Shown in pieces: positions 1 through 7,380 of a stretch of DNA of 16,978 bases (within the stretch, counting starts at the first letter, position 1; each line of letters opens with the position of its first letter). A model generated the notes under the pieces. That model was given only the letters and a program-made list of their open reading frames with translations, was not told the origin of the DNA and ran no database searches. The position numbers and the translations under genes were made by a program. Origin of the DNA: Elusimicrobia bacterium RIFOXYB2_FULL_49_7 (GTDB taxonomy: Bacteria; Fibrobacterota; OXYB2-FULL-49-7); contig MGVN01000016.1 of assembly GCA_001800515.1 (NCBI GenBank), positions 1 through 16,978 on the forward strand, in the 5' to 3' direction.

Positions 1-368
1 ACCTCCGTCAGACTCCGTTTCTCCGCCGCTTGCCAGGCAACCAGCGAGGTGTACCAACTGCCCACAATTCCACGGCCGGACGCAGGTGACACGCCCAACT
101 TCTCCTGATCCGCCACCGAAAGAGTGCTGCTTTCCGTATCCTGCCCAATCACGGAGAACGAATGGCCGGATGCGTCCCGAAAAAGATCGTACTGTCGAAA
201 GGTCCCAATAGAAAGTGGAGCCGCCAACGTAAGCGTAAAAGGCCCTGTTCCCTCAACGGAAACAACCGAGACTTCCTGGAAACGGTTGCCCAACGTGTGA
301 TAAATGTCCTGAGCAGGATAGAGAAGAACCGTAAGACTTAAGACTATCAAAAGAAAATAGTGCGGCAT
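1..368 (-). CDS. Secreted protein of unknown function, N-terminal part (3' end beyond window)
   Basis: The frame is open from an ATG at 368-366 to the left edge, giving 122 codons. It starts with a hydrophobic signal peptide (MPHYFLLIVLSLTVLL, followed by YPAQD), so the product is probably exported. A strong ribosome-binding site (AGGAGGT on the minus strand, 377-383) sits 8 bases before the ATG and fixes the start. The mature part alternates hydrophobic and polar residues (for example FTLTLAAPLSIGTF), which suggests a beta-rich domain. I recognise no family. Other secreted proteins in this window carry C-terminal sorting domains, and this one may too, but its C-terminus is not visible. It is transcribed away from the IS630 relic at 564-1017. 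Confidence 0.7.
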   Translation of the reverse strand, partial: MPHYFLLIVLSLTVLLYPAQDIYHTLGNRFQEVSVVSVEGTGPFTLTLAAPLSIGTFRQYDLFRDASGHSFSVIGQDTESSTLSVADQEKLGVSPASGRGIVGSWYTSLVAWQAAEKRSLTE

Positions 369-376
369 AGTAAATT

Positions 377-383
377 ACCTCCT
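377..383 (-). promoter_or_regulatory. Strong Shine-Dalgarno site of the left-edge gene
   Basis: The minus strand reads AGGAGGT, 8 bases upstream of the ATG at 368. It decides the start of the truncated left-edge gene. Confidence 0.75.
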
Positions 384-418
384 CACAAAGGGCGGGATAT
401 ATTGATAAATACTGTTAC

Positions 419-447
419 AATTTAGCTTTTCACAGGTTTCAAGTCAA
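419..447 (-). promoter_or_regulatory. Candidate sigma-70-type promoter for the left-edge gene
   Basis: On the minus strand a TTGACT -35 box (447-442) is followed after exactly 17 bases by a TAAATT -10 box (424-419). This lies about 50 bases upstream of the start codon at 368. Both boxes are near consensus and the spacing is ideal. The region is AT-rich, so a chance match is possible. Confidence 0.45.
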
Positions 448-563
448 ACAGGAATTAGCGTCTTTTTCGCTGCTTTTCCCCGCTTGTAGCGGACAGACGA
501 AAAGAGCTTCCATCAAACATAACAAAAAAAAATTGAAAGGCCGTTTTATTATTTTACCTTGTA

Positions 564-1017
564 ATGAATATCGCAGAACCTATTGTGCTCTCGACCGAAG
601 AGCAGACGCGCATCCAGCTCTGGGCACATGGAAGAAGTTTCCCTTTGCGCTTGGTTCAACGTGCAAAAGTCATTCAAATGGCTGCCGAGGGAAAACCTTC
701 ACCTGATTGTGGACAATTATGGTACACACAAACATCCTCGCGTACAATCTTGGCTCAGACGGCATCCACGATTCCACCTGCATTTTATTCCAACTTCGAG
801 TTCTTGGTTGAACCGGATCGAGCGCTGGTTTCGCGAAATTACGGAAAAACGTATCCATCGCAGAATTTTCAGAAGCGTACCAGACTTGATTGCCGCTATC
901 GAAGAGTATCTGGCCAATCACAATCAAAACCCTCGGGTTTTCATATGGAGCGCCCCCTTGGATAAAATTCTGGACAAGATTTCCAAATGTAAAGAAGCGT
1001 TAGACTCACTACACTAG
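564..1017 (+). pseudogene. IS630-family transposase relic, internally deleted and frameshifted
   Basis: From 564 the frame encodes about 44 residues typical of the IS630 transposase N-terminus (STEEQTRIQLW, then LRLVQRAKVIQMAAEGK), the helix-turn-helix DNA-binding region. At about 690-697 the sequence jumps, one frame over, to the C-terminal catalytic part: HLIVDNYGTHKH contains the second catalytic Asp of the DDE triad, and SSWLNRIERWFREIT contains the final acidic residue. It ends at TAG 1015-1017. Intact IS630 transposases have about 340-380 residues, so roughly 200 codons, including the first catalytic Asp, are missing. Neither frame alone can make an active enzyme. The last part is repeated at 7381-7442. 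I could not identify terminal inverted repeats. Confidence 0.85.
909..1013 (+). repeat. IS630 3'-end segment repeated at 7381-7442 (left copy)
   Basis: Bases 909-944 and 991-1016 are identical to the continuous stretch 7381-7442. The right copy lacks the 46 bases 945-990. This segment includes the perfect hairpin AAAACCC-TC-GGGTTTT at 926-941. Both copies have the same orientation. Confidence 0.9.
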
Positions 1018-1146
1018 CGAGTTTACATATTAACAAAAACATCGTTATCAAAGTGTCCATGCCATTTATGAATTTGAGAAGAATGTCACAGGGGTAATGC
1101 CTAATTCTGTTATATTTCAATACACCTATCTTTATGGCATGTGCTT

Positions 1147-1155
1147 TGCTATAAA
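1147..1155 (+). promoter_or_regulatory. Candidate extended -10 promoter upstream of the LapA-like gene
   Basis: TGC followed by TATAAA (1147-1155) matches an extended -10 element, which can work without a good -35 box; the correctly spaced position at 1127-1132 is poor. It lies about 90 bases upstream of the LapA-like start at 1244. It could drive the two small genes and possibly, by read-through, the MCE operon. Confidence 0.4.
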
Positions 1156-1243
1156 ATATTTAGAACGCCAATCCTTTCCTGCAAAAACCGTCTTGGGAAT
1201 GGAATAAACCAGAATGCTGTTTCTACAAATAAGAGGAGGTCAA

Positions 1244-1534
1244 ATGGAAGAAAATAATGCTCCGAAGAGCCGTCTGGCATTTTTTGTAGTTATCCTGCTG
1301 ATGGTAACCACTCTTGCCGTCATTGTGACGCTTCAAAATGCGGCTTCCATTGGTGTGGGTTTTTTATTCTGGCATTTTGAAAGCCCGCTCGCTGTCGCGC
1401 TTCTGATTGCCTTTGCCCTCGGCCTCAGTACGGGCCTTCTGGCTATGTTGCCATCCACGCTCAGGAGAAAGCAGCAAATCGCTTACTTGGAGCAACGGGT
1501 CGGCGGACTGGATATCAATTCGACAAGACAGTAA
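1244..1534 (+). CDS. LapA-domain (DUF1049-like) small inner-membrane protein
   Basis: This 96-residue protein has two predicted membrane helices, at about residues 11-30 and 48-69, joined by a short segment with the LQN motif (residues 30-32) and a phenylalanine-rich stretch before SPLAVALL. That is the layout of the LapA domain family, which in E. coli takes part in lipopolysaccharide assembly and turnover. The C-terminal tail, with LRRKQQIAYLEQR, is charged and probably cytoplasmic with a short coiled coil. I chose the ATG at 1244 over the in-frame ATG at 1214 because AGGAGGT (1234-1240) lies just before it. It is followed by another small gene and then the lipid-transport operon, so an envelope role fits. 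Assignment to the domain is fairly sure; the exact function is not. Confidence 0.75.
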   Translation: MEENNAPKSRLAFFVVILLMVTTLAVIVTLQNAASIGVGFLFWHFESPLAVALLIAFALGLSTGLLAMLPSTLRRKQQIAYLEQRVGGLDINSTRQ

Positions 1535-1576
1535 TACATGGTATACGAACAACGGAATAAAAAAAAGGGGAAAAAG

Positions 1577-1861
1577 ATGGAAAACAACGAAAACGCTGTG
1601 ACCAAAAATGTTCGGGAAACCGTGGTCAATCCTGCGGAAAAGATGAGCAGTGTGAAGGACAAGGTCTTCGAGAAAACCGGGCCCGTGAAGGACAAAATCA
1701 CTGACAAAGCTACGGAAATTTCGCAGGCCGCTGAAAAGAAGGGCAAAGACATAGGGCAAAAAGTTGAGAACCTGTCGCACCAAGCGGTTCTGACAGCTAA
1801 AAACGCCTGGCAGGGCCTCAAAGAAGGTATCAGCGAGGTGCGTGACAAGAAAAAAGAATAA
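1577..1861 (+). CDS. Small charged amphipathic-helical protein, function unknown
   Basis: This 94-residue protein consists almost entirely of Lys, Glu, Asp, Val, Ala and Ser in a repeating pattern (for example SSVKDKVFEKTGPVKDKITD). It should form a long amphipathic helix. It has no signal peptide or membrane segment. The composition resembles stress-related LEA-like, CsbD-like or apolipophorin-like small proteins, but I recognise no specific family. I chose the ATG at 1577, preceded by a purine-rich site (AAGGGG, 6 bases away), over an in-frame ATG at 1538. It lies 42 bases after the LapA-like gene, probably in the same transcript. A membrane- or lipid-associated role is an inference from the amphipathic sequence and the neighbours. 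Confidence 0.65.
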   Translation: MENNENAVTKNVRETVVNPAEKMSSVKDKVFEKTGPVKDKITDKATEISQAAEKKGKDIGQKVENLSHQAVLTAKNAWQGLKEGISEVRDKKKE

Positions 1862-1898
1862 CCGTGCCTGTGGCACTCCCCTGCGGCTCCTGCGGTTT
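1860..1898 (+). terminator. Weak possible terminator hairpin after the two small genes
   Basis: Directly after the stop codon there is a small perfect hairpin (GTGCC-TGT-GGCAC, 1864-1876), enclosed by a possible outer AACCG/CGGTT pairing whose right arm runs into TTTT. The T-tract is short. The remaining bases up to 2054 hold no convincing gene; the mlaE-like gene has only a distant AAGGAA upstream. Confidence 0.25.
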
Positions 1899-2054
1899 TG
1901 TCCGGTCATTGCGGCCCTCACATGTCGTAAAGCTCCAAAGTGCCGCCTGCCGGGCAAAAAGCTGTACCATGTCCGGCATCAAGGGGTAAGGCCGATGACC
2001 GTATCGTGCGACTGGCATCGTGAATCGTCTTAAGTCAAGGAACCCTCGCCTTCT

Positions 2055-3137
2055 ATGACCGATTTATATTCATCGACATCACAGGAAAATCAGTTTGTTA
2101 TAAGTCTGCCTGAGCTTTTCAATCGGGACTGGGTCAGCCGGTACGCTCTTTCACATTTGCGGGAGGTCAAACCGGTTGTTCTGGATTTCGCAGGTGTCAG
2201 GGAGATCGACACCAGCGGGATTTCCTTGGTACTTCTCTTAAAAAGAGGGCACGAGACCCTGGGCCGGAAACTTGTCCTCAGGAATATCTCCCGGCCTCTC
2301 CTGGCCATCATTTCTTCCGTTCCTGGACCCCTCGCTGCGGAGTCCAAGCCGCCAAAGGAAAAATTCTCGGCCTTCGTGGGATCCCGTACCATCGCGGCCG
2401 CCGCCACTGCAGCAAGCGCCCTCTCCACTCTGGCCGAAATTCTTTACTGGGGCACCCTCGGTGCGTTTAAGAAACTGGACCTGAAGAAAGGCGCTCTTGT
2501 CGAACAAATGTTTCAGCTTGGTTTTAAAGCGCTCGGAATTGTCGCCCTGCTTTCACTACTTATTGGGGTTGTCCTTGCGCTGCAAACCGCGATTCAGCTT
2601 CGTATGTACGGCGCCGGAATTTTCCTTGCACCGATGATAGGCCTTACCATGATTCGTGAACTCGGGCCCATGCTGACCGCCATCATTCTTGCCGGCAGGA
2701 CCGGCAGCGCTACCACAGCCGAAATCGCGACCATGGTGGTCGGCGAAGAAGTGGATGCGCTTAAAACCATGGGCATCAACCCCATTCAGTTTGTGCTGGT
2801 TCCCAAATTATGGGCCATCACACTCACCATGCCTCTGCTCTCCATCATAGCAACCGCCGCCGGAATCACGGGCGGTTTCCTGGTAGCCCTTTTTTATCTG
2901 GATATCTCCCCGGGCCTTTTCTGGAACCAATTCACACAGCATGTCTATATCAAGGACGTGGCCGCGGGCATCGTCAAGTCAGTCGTTTTTTCGTGGCTGA
3001 TCATCTGGATCGGGGCATTCTACGGACTGCGGGTACGCGGGGGGGCGGAAGCGGTGGGCCGCGAAACCACGGCAAGCGTGGTGACCGGGATATTCATCAT
3101 CATTATCACGGACGCAATCTTTTCATTTGTTTTCTGA
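2055..3137 (+). CDS. mlaE: MCE/Mla-type lipid ABC transporter permease with N-terminal STAS domain (MlaE family)
   Basis: This 360-residue protein joins two modules. Residues about 10-90 form a STAS domain (VVLDFAGVREIDTSGISLVL is its typical core), the fold of the separate MlaB protein in E. coli. Residues about 150-360 form the MlaE permease with several membrane helices and the family hallmark RELGPMLTAIILAGRTGSA, followed by the EVDALKTMGINPIQ stretch. It forms the inner-membrane channel of a lipid transporter with the ATPase encoded next. STAS-MlaE fusions are known, so no separate mlaB is expected and none is seen. The ribosome-binding site is weak (AAGGAA about 13 bases upstream). It is the first gene of a five-gene operon. 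The family is certain; the transported lipid and its direction are not known. Confidence 0.93.
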   Translation: MTDLYSSTSQENQFVISLPELFNRDWVSRYALSHLREVKPVVLDFAGVREIDTSGISLVLLLKRGHETLGRKLVLRNISRPLLAIISSVPGPLAAESKPPKEKFSAFVGSRTIAAAATAASALSTLAEILYWGTLGAFKKLDLKKGALVEQMFQLGFKALGIVALLSLLIGVVLALQTAIQLRMYGAGIFLAPMIGLTMIRELGPMLTAIILAGRTGSATTAEIATMVVGEEVDALKTMGINPIQFVLVPKLWAITLTMPLLSIIATAAGITGGFLVALFYLDISPGLFWNQFTQHVYIKDVAAGIVKSVVFSWLIIWIGAFYGLRVRGGAEAVGRETTASVVTGIFIIIITDAIFSFVF

Positions 3138-3147
3138 GATATTATTT

Positions 3148-3945
3148 ATGACACACCTCCCCATCGTTGAAGCGGACCATATCACCGTTCACTATGGTCA
3201 ACATACCGTCCTGAATGAGGTGTCCGCGGAATTTATGCCGTCACAGATTACCGTAATTCTGGGCACTTCGGGTTGCGGAAAAACCACGCTGCTGAAAACA
3301 CTGGTGGGTCTGCTGACACCCGTCTCAGGGCGAGTCCGCCTGTTCGGACAACCCTTGGCGGATCAGGATGCTCCCGCTACCCGGGACATGCTAAAAAAGA
3401 CCGGTATGCTTTTCCAGAACGGGGCCCTTCTCGGAAGCCTTACCGTGGCGGAAAATGTGGCTTTGCCGCTCACGCTGCATTCCGCATTGCACCATGACAT
3501 CATTGATGAAATTGTCCGTATCAAGCTCTCCCAGGTCGGCATGCCCCAAGCCGCCAATCTATACCCGTCCGAACTCTCCGGCGGTATGCGCAAGCGTGCC
3601 GCCCTTGCCCGCGCCCTGGCGCTTGAACCGCCGCTGCTTTTCTGCGACGAACCTTCGGCCGGACTCGACCCCGTCACTTCCGCCGGCCTGGATGAGCTTC
3701 TGCTCAAGCTCCGCGAATCCCTGGGGATTACTATTATTGTGGTTACGCATGAATTATTGTCCATCCAGCGTATCGCGGATTCCATTTTGTTCTTGCATAA
3801 AGGTTCGGTGTTATACAGTGGCACCCTTGAGAAGGCCCGTGAAGCGCAAACCGGGCCGATTCATGATTTTTTCGCACGGCACGAATCCGCCACACCCGAA
3901 AGCATAAACGACGCCGGTAATTTCATTGTGGAGAATATTCTATGA
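3148..3945 (+). CDS. mlaF: MCE/Mla-type lipid ABC transporter ATPase (MlaF family)
   Basis: This 265-residue ABC ATPase has all motifs intact: Walker A GTSGCGKTT (39-47), Q-loop Gln90, signature LSGGM (143-147), Walker B LLFCDE (163-168) with DEPSAGLD, and switch His201 in VVTHE. The signature reading LSGGMRKR rather than LSGGQ is typical of the MlaF/Ttg2A family. It should energise the permease encoded just upstream. The ATG at 3148 lies 10 bases after the mlaE stop; a TTG 21 bases earlier in the same frame is possible but would overlap mlaE. Its stop overlaps the mlaD start as ATGA, which indicates translational coupling. Confidence 0.95.
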   Translation: MTHLPIVEADHITVHYGQHTVLNEVSAEFMPSQITVILGTSGCGKTTLLKTLVGLLTPVSGRVRLFGQPLADQDAPATRDMLKKTGMLFQNGALLGSLTVAENVALPLTLHSALHHDIIDEIVRIKLSQVGMPQAANLYPSELSGGMRKRAALARALALEPPLLFCDEPSAGLDPVTSAGLDELLLKLRESLGITIIVVTHELLSIQRIADSILFLHKGSVLYSGTLEKAREAQTGPIHDFFARHESATPESINDAGNFIVENIL

Positions 3946-4859
3946 GCATTACAGCTTCCCAGAAGGCCCGGCTCGGTGTGTTCATGGTTGGCGGGGCCGT
4001 CTGCCTGCTATTGTTTATCGCAATTCCCATCGGCTTCAAGCTTATCGATCACCAGAAGGTTTTCTGGGCTTCTTTTGAGGGCGAATCGCTCTCCGGACTT
4101 GAAGAGGGCGCGACCGTAAAATTTCACGGAGTACCGGTCGGAAAAGTCGATCGAATTTCGTATGATCCCGCCAACCTCCTCAAAGTAAAGGTGAAATTGA
4201 AAATCCAGGAGGACTTTCCGGTGAAGACCGATATGTTTGCCCAAACCGGAGCCATGGGGATTACCGGACTCAAATATGTGGAACTGCTTGGCGGAACCAA
4301 CGAAGCCCTTCCATTGAAGCCCGGATCCGACATTCCAACAAAAAAATCCATGATGGCGACCATCACCGGAAAGGCCGAGGTGATAATGGGAAAAATAGAG
4401 CTGTTGCTCAATCATCTCAACGCAATCACCGAGCCTGATTCTTTAATGGGCATAAAAAAAATCGTGGACAACACGGCCATGATCAGCGATGATGCACGTG
4501 AGTTTCTCGCCGTCCTGCGACCCAATGTTGAGAAAATCGCCGGTTCGTTCCAGGATGTCGCATTGCGAATCGACAGCATTTCACGCGATGTAAAGGCCAT
4601 TACCGCGGAAACCAACCAATCCATCGCCGGCGGAAAAATGGGCCGAATCCTGCTTTCGGTCGATTCCGCCGCACGCTCCATGCAGCAGCTCTCAGTGGAC
4701 CTGTCGCTGATAGTAAAACAGTCGCGCGAGGACATCATGGTATCCATGGAAAACCTGCGGGAAACGCTCGAAAACGCCAACGAGCTCACCAAAGTGCTTG
4801 CCGAGAACCCGTCGCTGCTACTGAAAGGCGAACAACAGAAGGAAAGAGAGGTACGATGA
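3942..4859 (+). CDS. mlaD: MCE-domain periplasmic substrate-binding protein (MlaD family)
   Basis: This 305-residue protein has one N-terminal membrane anchor (about residues 11-35), then a single MCE domain (about 40-120) with the diagnostic GLEEGATVKFHGVPVGKVD stretch and the later GLKYVELLGG. Residues about 140-300 are mostly helical with heptad-like spacing, a tail longer than that of E. coli MlaD (183 residues). MCE proteins form hexameric rings that carry lipids in the periplasm; the helical tail may build a needle or barrel toward the outer membrane, as in PqiB/YebT-type or actinobacterial MCE proteins. Start and stop overlap both neighbours by ATGA. The family is certain; the tail structure is inferred. 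Confidence 0.92.
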   Translation: MSITASQKARLGVFMVGGAVCLLLFIAIPIGFKLIDHQKVFWASFEGESLSGLEEGATVKFHGVPVGKVDRISYDPANLLKVKVKLKIQEDFPVKTDMFAQTGAMGITGLKYVELLGGTNEALPLKPGSDIPTKKSMMATITGKAEVIMGKIELLLNHLNAITEPDSLMGIKKIVDNTAMISDDAREFLAVLRPNVEKIAGSFQDVALRIDSISRDVKAITAETNQSIAGGKMGRILLSVDSAARSMQQLSVDLSLIVKQSREDIMVSMENLRETLENANELTKVLAENPSLLLKGEQQKEREVR

Positions 4860-5569
4860 AAAAGAAGATTCCTGGCGGAATTATTCCGTTTTGCCTGCTC
4901 ATGGTCTTATTCGCGGCAGGATGCGGCACACTTCCCATAAAAAAATATTATTTGCTTAATTATATTCCCACGCCCCCGCAGGCCCGGCTGAATGAGGCGC
5001 CGTATCCGTTTACCCTCCGTCTTAAGGAGTTCAGCATCGAAGATGCCTATGCCCGTCCGCAAATCGTGTACCGGCAGAGCCCGTATGAGCTTCAATTCTA
5101 CTTTTACCAGGTGTGGGCGGTAAAACCCGCGCAAATGATTAATGATCTCGTTTTCAAGCATCTCGCCGCGATGAACCTCATCCGTGCCGTTGTTCGCAGA
5201 TATGACGGGGGTGCAAAGCCGGATTTTGAGCTCAGCGGCGCCATAGAAGCTATTGATGAATACGATAGTGAGGAGGTCTGGTTCGCGCACATGGCCCTCC
5301 GGTTCCGCCTCACCCGACTTACGGACGGCAGGGTCATTTATACCCGCAGGTTCGACAACCGCAAACGGGTGTTCCAGAACAATCCCCAGAATGTGGTCAA
5401 GGAAATGTCGGCGATAATGGAATTTATCATGGATCAGGTTGTCGGCGACCTTGATACCATATTGAGCAATGAAAACGGGCATCCCGGAAACCCAATCCAG
5501 CCTGTTCCGGAATCCGAGGCTCCAGTGATGGACCTGCCGGCGGACAGCGGCAAAACAGGGGCGCGTTAA
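4856..5569 (+). CDS. ABC-type transport auxiliary lipoprotein (PqiC/ABC_trans_aux-like)
   Basis: This 237-residue protein has a lipoprotein signal ending in AAGC with the lipidated Cys at residue 23. It then continues with KKYYLLNYIPTP, and further on with RPQIVYRQSPYELQFYFYQVWA and the PAQMINDLVFKHL helix. This order matches the ABC-transporter auxiliary lipoprotein family (PF03886), which includes PqiC. PqiC sits at the outer membrane and forms an oligomeric ring that meets the MCE tunnel. The Pro-rich end (about residues 205-237) looks disordered. ATGA overlaps the mlaD stop, and a GAGAGG ribosome-binding site lies 5 bases upstream of the start. Residue 24 is Gly and not Asp, consistent with outer-membrane sorting. 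Family call is good, localisation inferred. Confidence 0.85.
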   Translation: MKKKIPGGIIPFCLLMVLFAAGCGTLPIKKYYLLNYIPTPPQARLNEAPYPFTLRLKEFSIEDAYARPQIVYRQSPYELQFYFYQVWAVKPAQMINDLVFKHLAAMNLIRAVVRRYDGGAKPDFELSGAIEAIDEYDSEEVWFAHMALRFRLTRLTDGRVIYTRRFDNRKRVFQNNPQNVVKEMSAIMEFIMDQVVGDLDTILSNENGHPGNPIQPVPESEAPVMDLPADSGKTGAR

Positions 5570-5571
5570 GC

Positions 5572-7341
5572 ATGGCCGTTCAAATCAATTTGGTTTTGAG
5601 GCTTCTTCCGGTTTTCCTCATGGTCATTGCGGCATCCCTGTTCGCTGACCGGCCACCGGAACTGCCCGGTGATGATATCAGCAGTGCATACGTTCAAAAA
5701 ATAATTCCTCAGGATAGTATCGCGTTAAAAGCGCCGCCCTCCGCCACAACGGACGCAACCTCCTGGTTGGAGGAGGCGATGAAGACCTGGAACGCCCCCT
5801 CCTTGTCGGAGCAAATCGCTTCGGACAACATCAATATCCCGGTAGGTAAGGGAGCGATTTTCGTCCCGCGGTTCAGCGAATCGGGCCTGGAGCCCGATAT
5901 TGAAATACTCGATTCCGTCGGGAATATTGCCGGCCGTGGAAATTCGGGCCGGAATTTCGCGGTTCTTCCGGGCCGGTATTATGTAATACACGGCAGCGGG
6001 CCTTCTAAACAGCGGCTTGTTCACACAATAGATGTCATTGAAGGCAAACCCATCCCCGTTATCCCGGATTGGGCCGGCCTGTCCATCAACGTGGTGGATG
6101 AAAACGGCATTGCTATCCGTGGAGAATACGAGCTTACGCGCATCGATACTTTTATTCCTTTTGGCCGCGGATACGGCCCGGACCCTAATCTGGGCGAGGA
6201 AACCAAGACCTGGATTCTTAAACCGGGTCTCTATAAAATTATCGGCACGGGCGAGAACTATAATACCCTTAAGAATTTCGTGACGGTGCAGCTTTTGCCT
6301 GGCCGTTTCATAAAGTTTCTACTTGTTGAGGACCCGGCCGCTTTTAATAAAATAACGGGGGGCGGAATTGTGGACATGCAAGCTTCCCAGAACCTCGCCA
6401 AATTCTGGAAATATGGGATTGATATTGGCGGAAATATCCTGTTTAACGCGAAGATTGATTATCTGCAGCAGGAAAACAATACCACGACCTCGACCATCAC
6501 GGTGCTGCTGAATTCCTGGTTTCGCTATGAACAAGCCCCTTATGACTGGAACACCAACCTTAAACTGGACGAAGGATTCACCCTTTCGGAAATAAATTTA
6601 AGGCATCCAAGTGAGACCTTCATTGAGCCCAGTATCGACGAACCGCGCCTCACCTCGCTTTTTATCTGGCGATTTTTATCATGGTTTGGTCCCTACGGCC
6701 GGTTTGAGGCGACCTCCGCCATTTTTCCCAAGCGCGTATTTCCTGATCAGACCAACAACAAGCCCTTCTTTTATCTGCTCAACGAAGATGGGACAAGGGC
6801 CCTCTACGACACCATCAGCATACCGCGCGAACGGGAACCCTCCTTTTCTCCCATGGAACTTACCGGCAGTTTCGGAACAAACATGGACCTGATTAAAGCC
6901 CGGTACATAGAGGCGCGCCTGAGGACCGGATTGGCATACGAATTCCTTCATGCACGGAGGCAATACAAGATAGTTGACACTTCAGCTATTGATGCGGCTG
7001 TTCGTCAGAATGATTCATCACAGATAGCCAAGAGCACCATCCTTATGTCGGTACCGGCCATTACCGCGAACGCCGCCGGTCCGGAAGCCGCGGCTGTTTT
7101 GGATTTACGTATCGGCAGCTGGGGGACGGCAAAGTCGGAAGTCCGAATCTTTCTTCCCCTTGTACCTGTGGAAGACAGAGGAATCCCAAAACTTTATATC
7201 TTAAGCATCCTGAGCTGGCGGATTTCACGGGCAGTCACACTTGACTACCAGTACTCCTATTCATTCAGCGATCTGCAGTCGGGAAAGAAAAAACAGTCAG
7301 AACACCGTTTGATTATCCGGTACTCATATGCCAGCCGATAA
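5572..7341 (+). CDS. Predicted outer-membrane beta-barrel protein of the MCE operon, unrecognised family
   Basis: This 589-residue protein starts with a signal peptide (LLPVFLMVIAASLFA, cleavage near residue 25). Residues about 85-260 look like two tandem beta-sandwich domains of the PEGA/carboxypeptidase-regulatory type: each has an IxVxD-like strand and ends with a LPGRYYVIHGSG- or KPGLYKIIGTGE-like strand. Residues about 275-589 show alternating amphipathic strands rich in aromatic residues (WKYGIDIGGNILFNAKIDY, VTLDYQYSYSFSD) and end in HRLIIRYSYASR, which suggests a membrane beta-barrel. It begins two bases after the lipoprotein stop, so it belongs to the same operon. I infer an outer-membrane partner of the MCE transporter. 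I do not recognise the family; MlaA, the usual outer-membrane partner, is a different, helical lipoprotein. A soluble secreted protein is the alternative. Confidence 0.75.
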   Translation: MAVQINLVLRLLPVFLMVIAASLFADRPPELPGDDISSAYVQKIIPQDSIALKAPPSATTDATSWLEEAMKTWNAPSLSEQIASDNINIPVGKGAIFVPRFSESGLEPDIEILDSVGNIAGRGNSGRNFAVLPGRYYVIHGSGPSKQRLVHTIDVIEGKPIPVIPDWAGLSINVVDENGIAIRGEYELTRIDTFIPFGRGYGPDPNLGEETKTWILKPGLYKIIGTGENYNTLKNFVTVQLLPGRFIKFLLVEDPAAFNKITGGGIVDMQASQNLAKFWKYGIDIGGNILFNAKIDYLQQENNTTTSTITVLLNSWFRYEQAPYDWNTNLKLDEGFTLSEINLRHPSETFIEPSIDEPRLTSLFIWRFLSWFGPYGRFEATSAIFPKRVFPDQTNNKPFFYLLNEDGTRALYDTISIPREREPSFSPMELTGSFGTNMDLIKARYIEARLRTGLAYEFLHARRQYKIVDTSAIDAAVRQNDSSQIAKSTILMSVPAITANAAGPEAAAVLDLRIGSWGTAKSEVRIFLPLVPVEDRGIPKLYILSILSWRISRAVTLDYQYSYSFSDLQSGKKKQSEHRLIIRYSYASR

Positions 7342-7380
7342 CGGTTGGCACAAAACCGACATTATGCACGAAGTGATTCA

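Noticed and set aside
480..492. Small perfect hairpin CCGCT-TGT-AGCGG
   Set aside because: The stem is only 5 bp with no T-tract and does not sit at a gene end, so chance is the best explanation.
1364..1957. Long open frame on the minus strand opposite the LapA-like and amphipathic genes
   Set aside because: Its sequence mirrors the low-complexity composition of the plus-strand genes, no family is recognisable, and both plus-strand genes have good starts.
1842..2033. 63-codon frame with several cysteines between the amphipathic gene and mlaE
   Set aside because: It starts within the preceding gene, has no ribosome-binding site, and shows no domain-like pattern.
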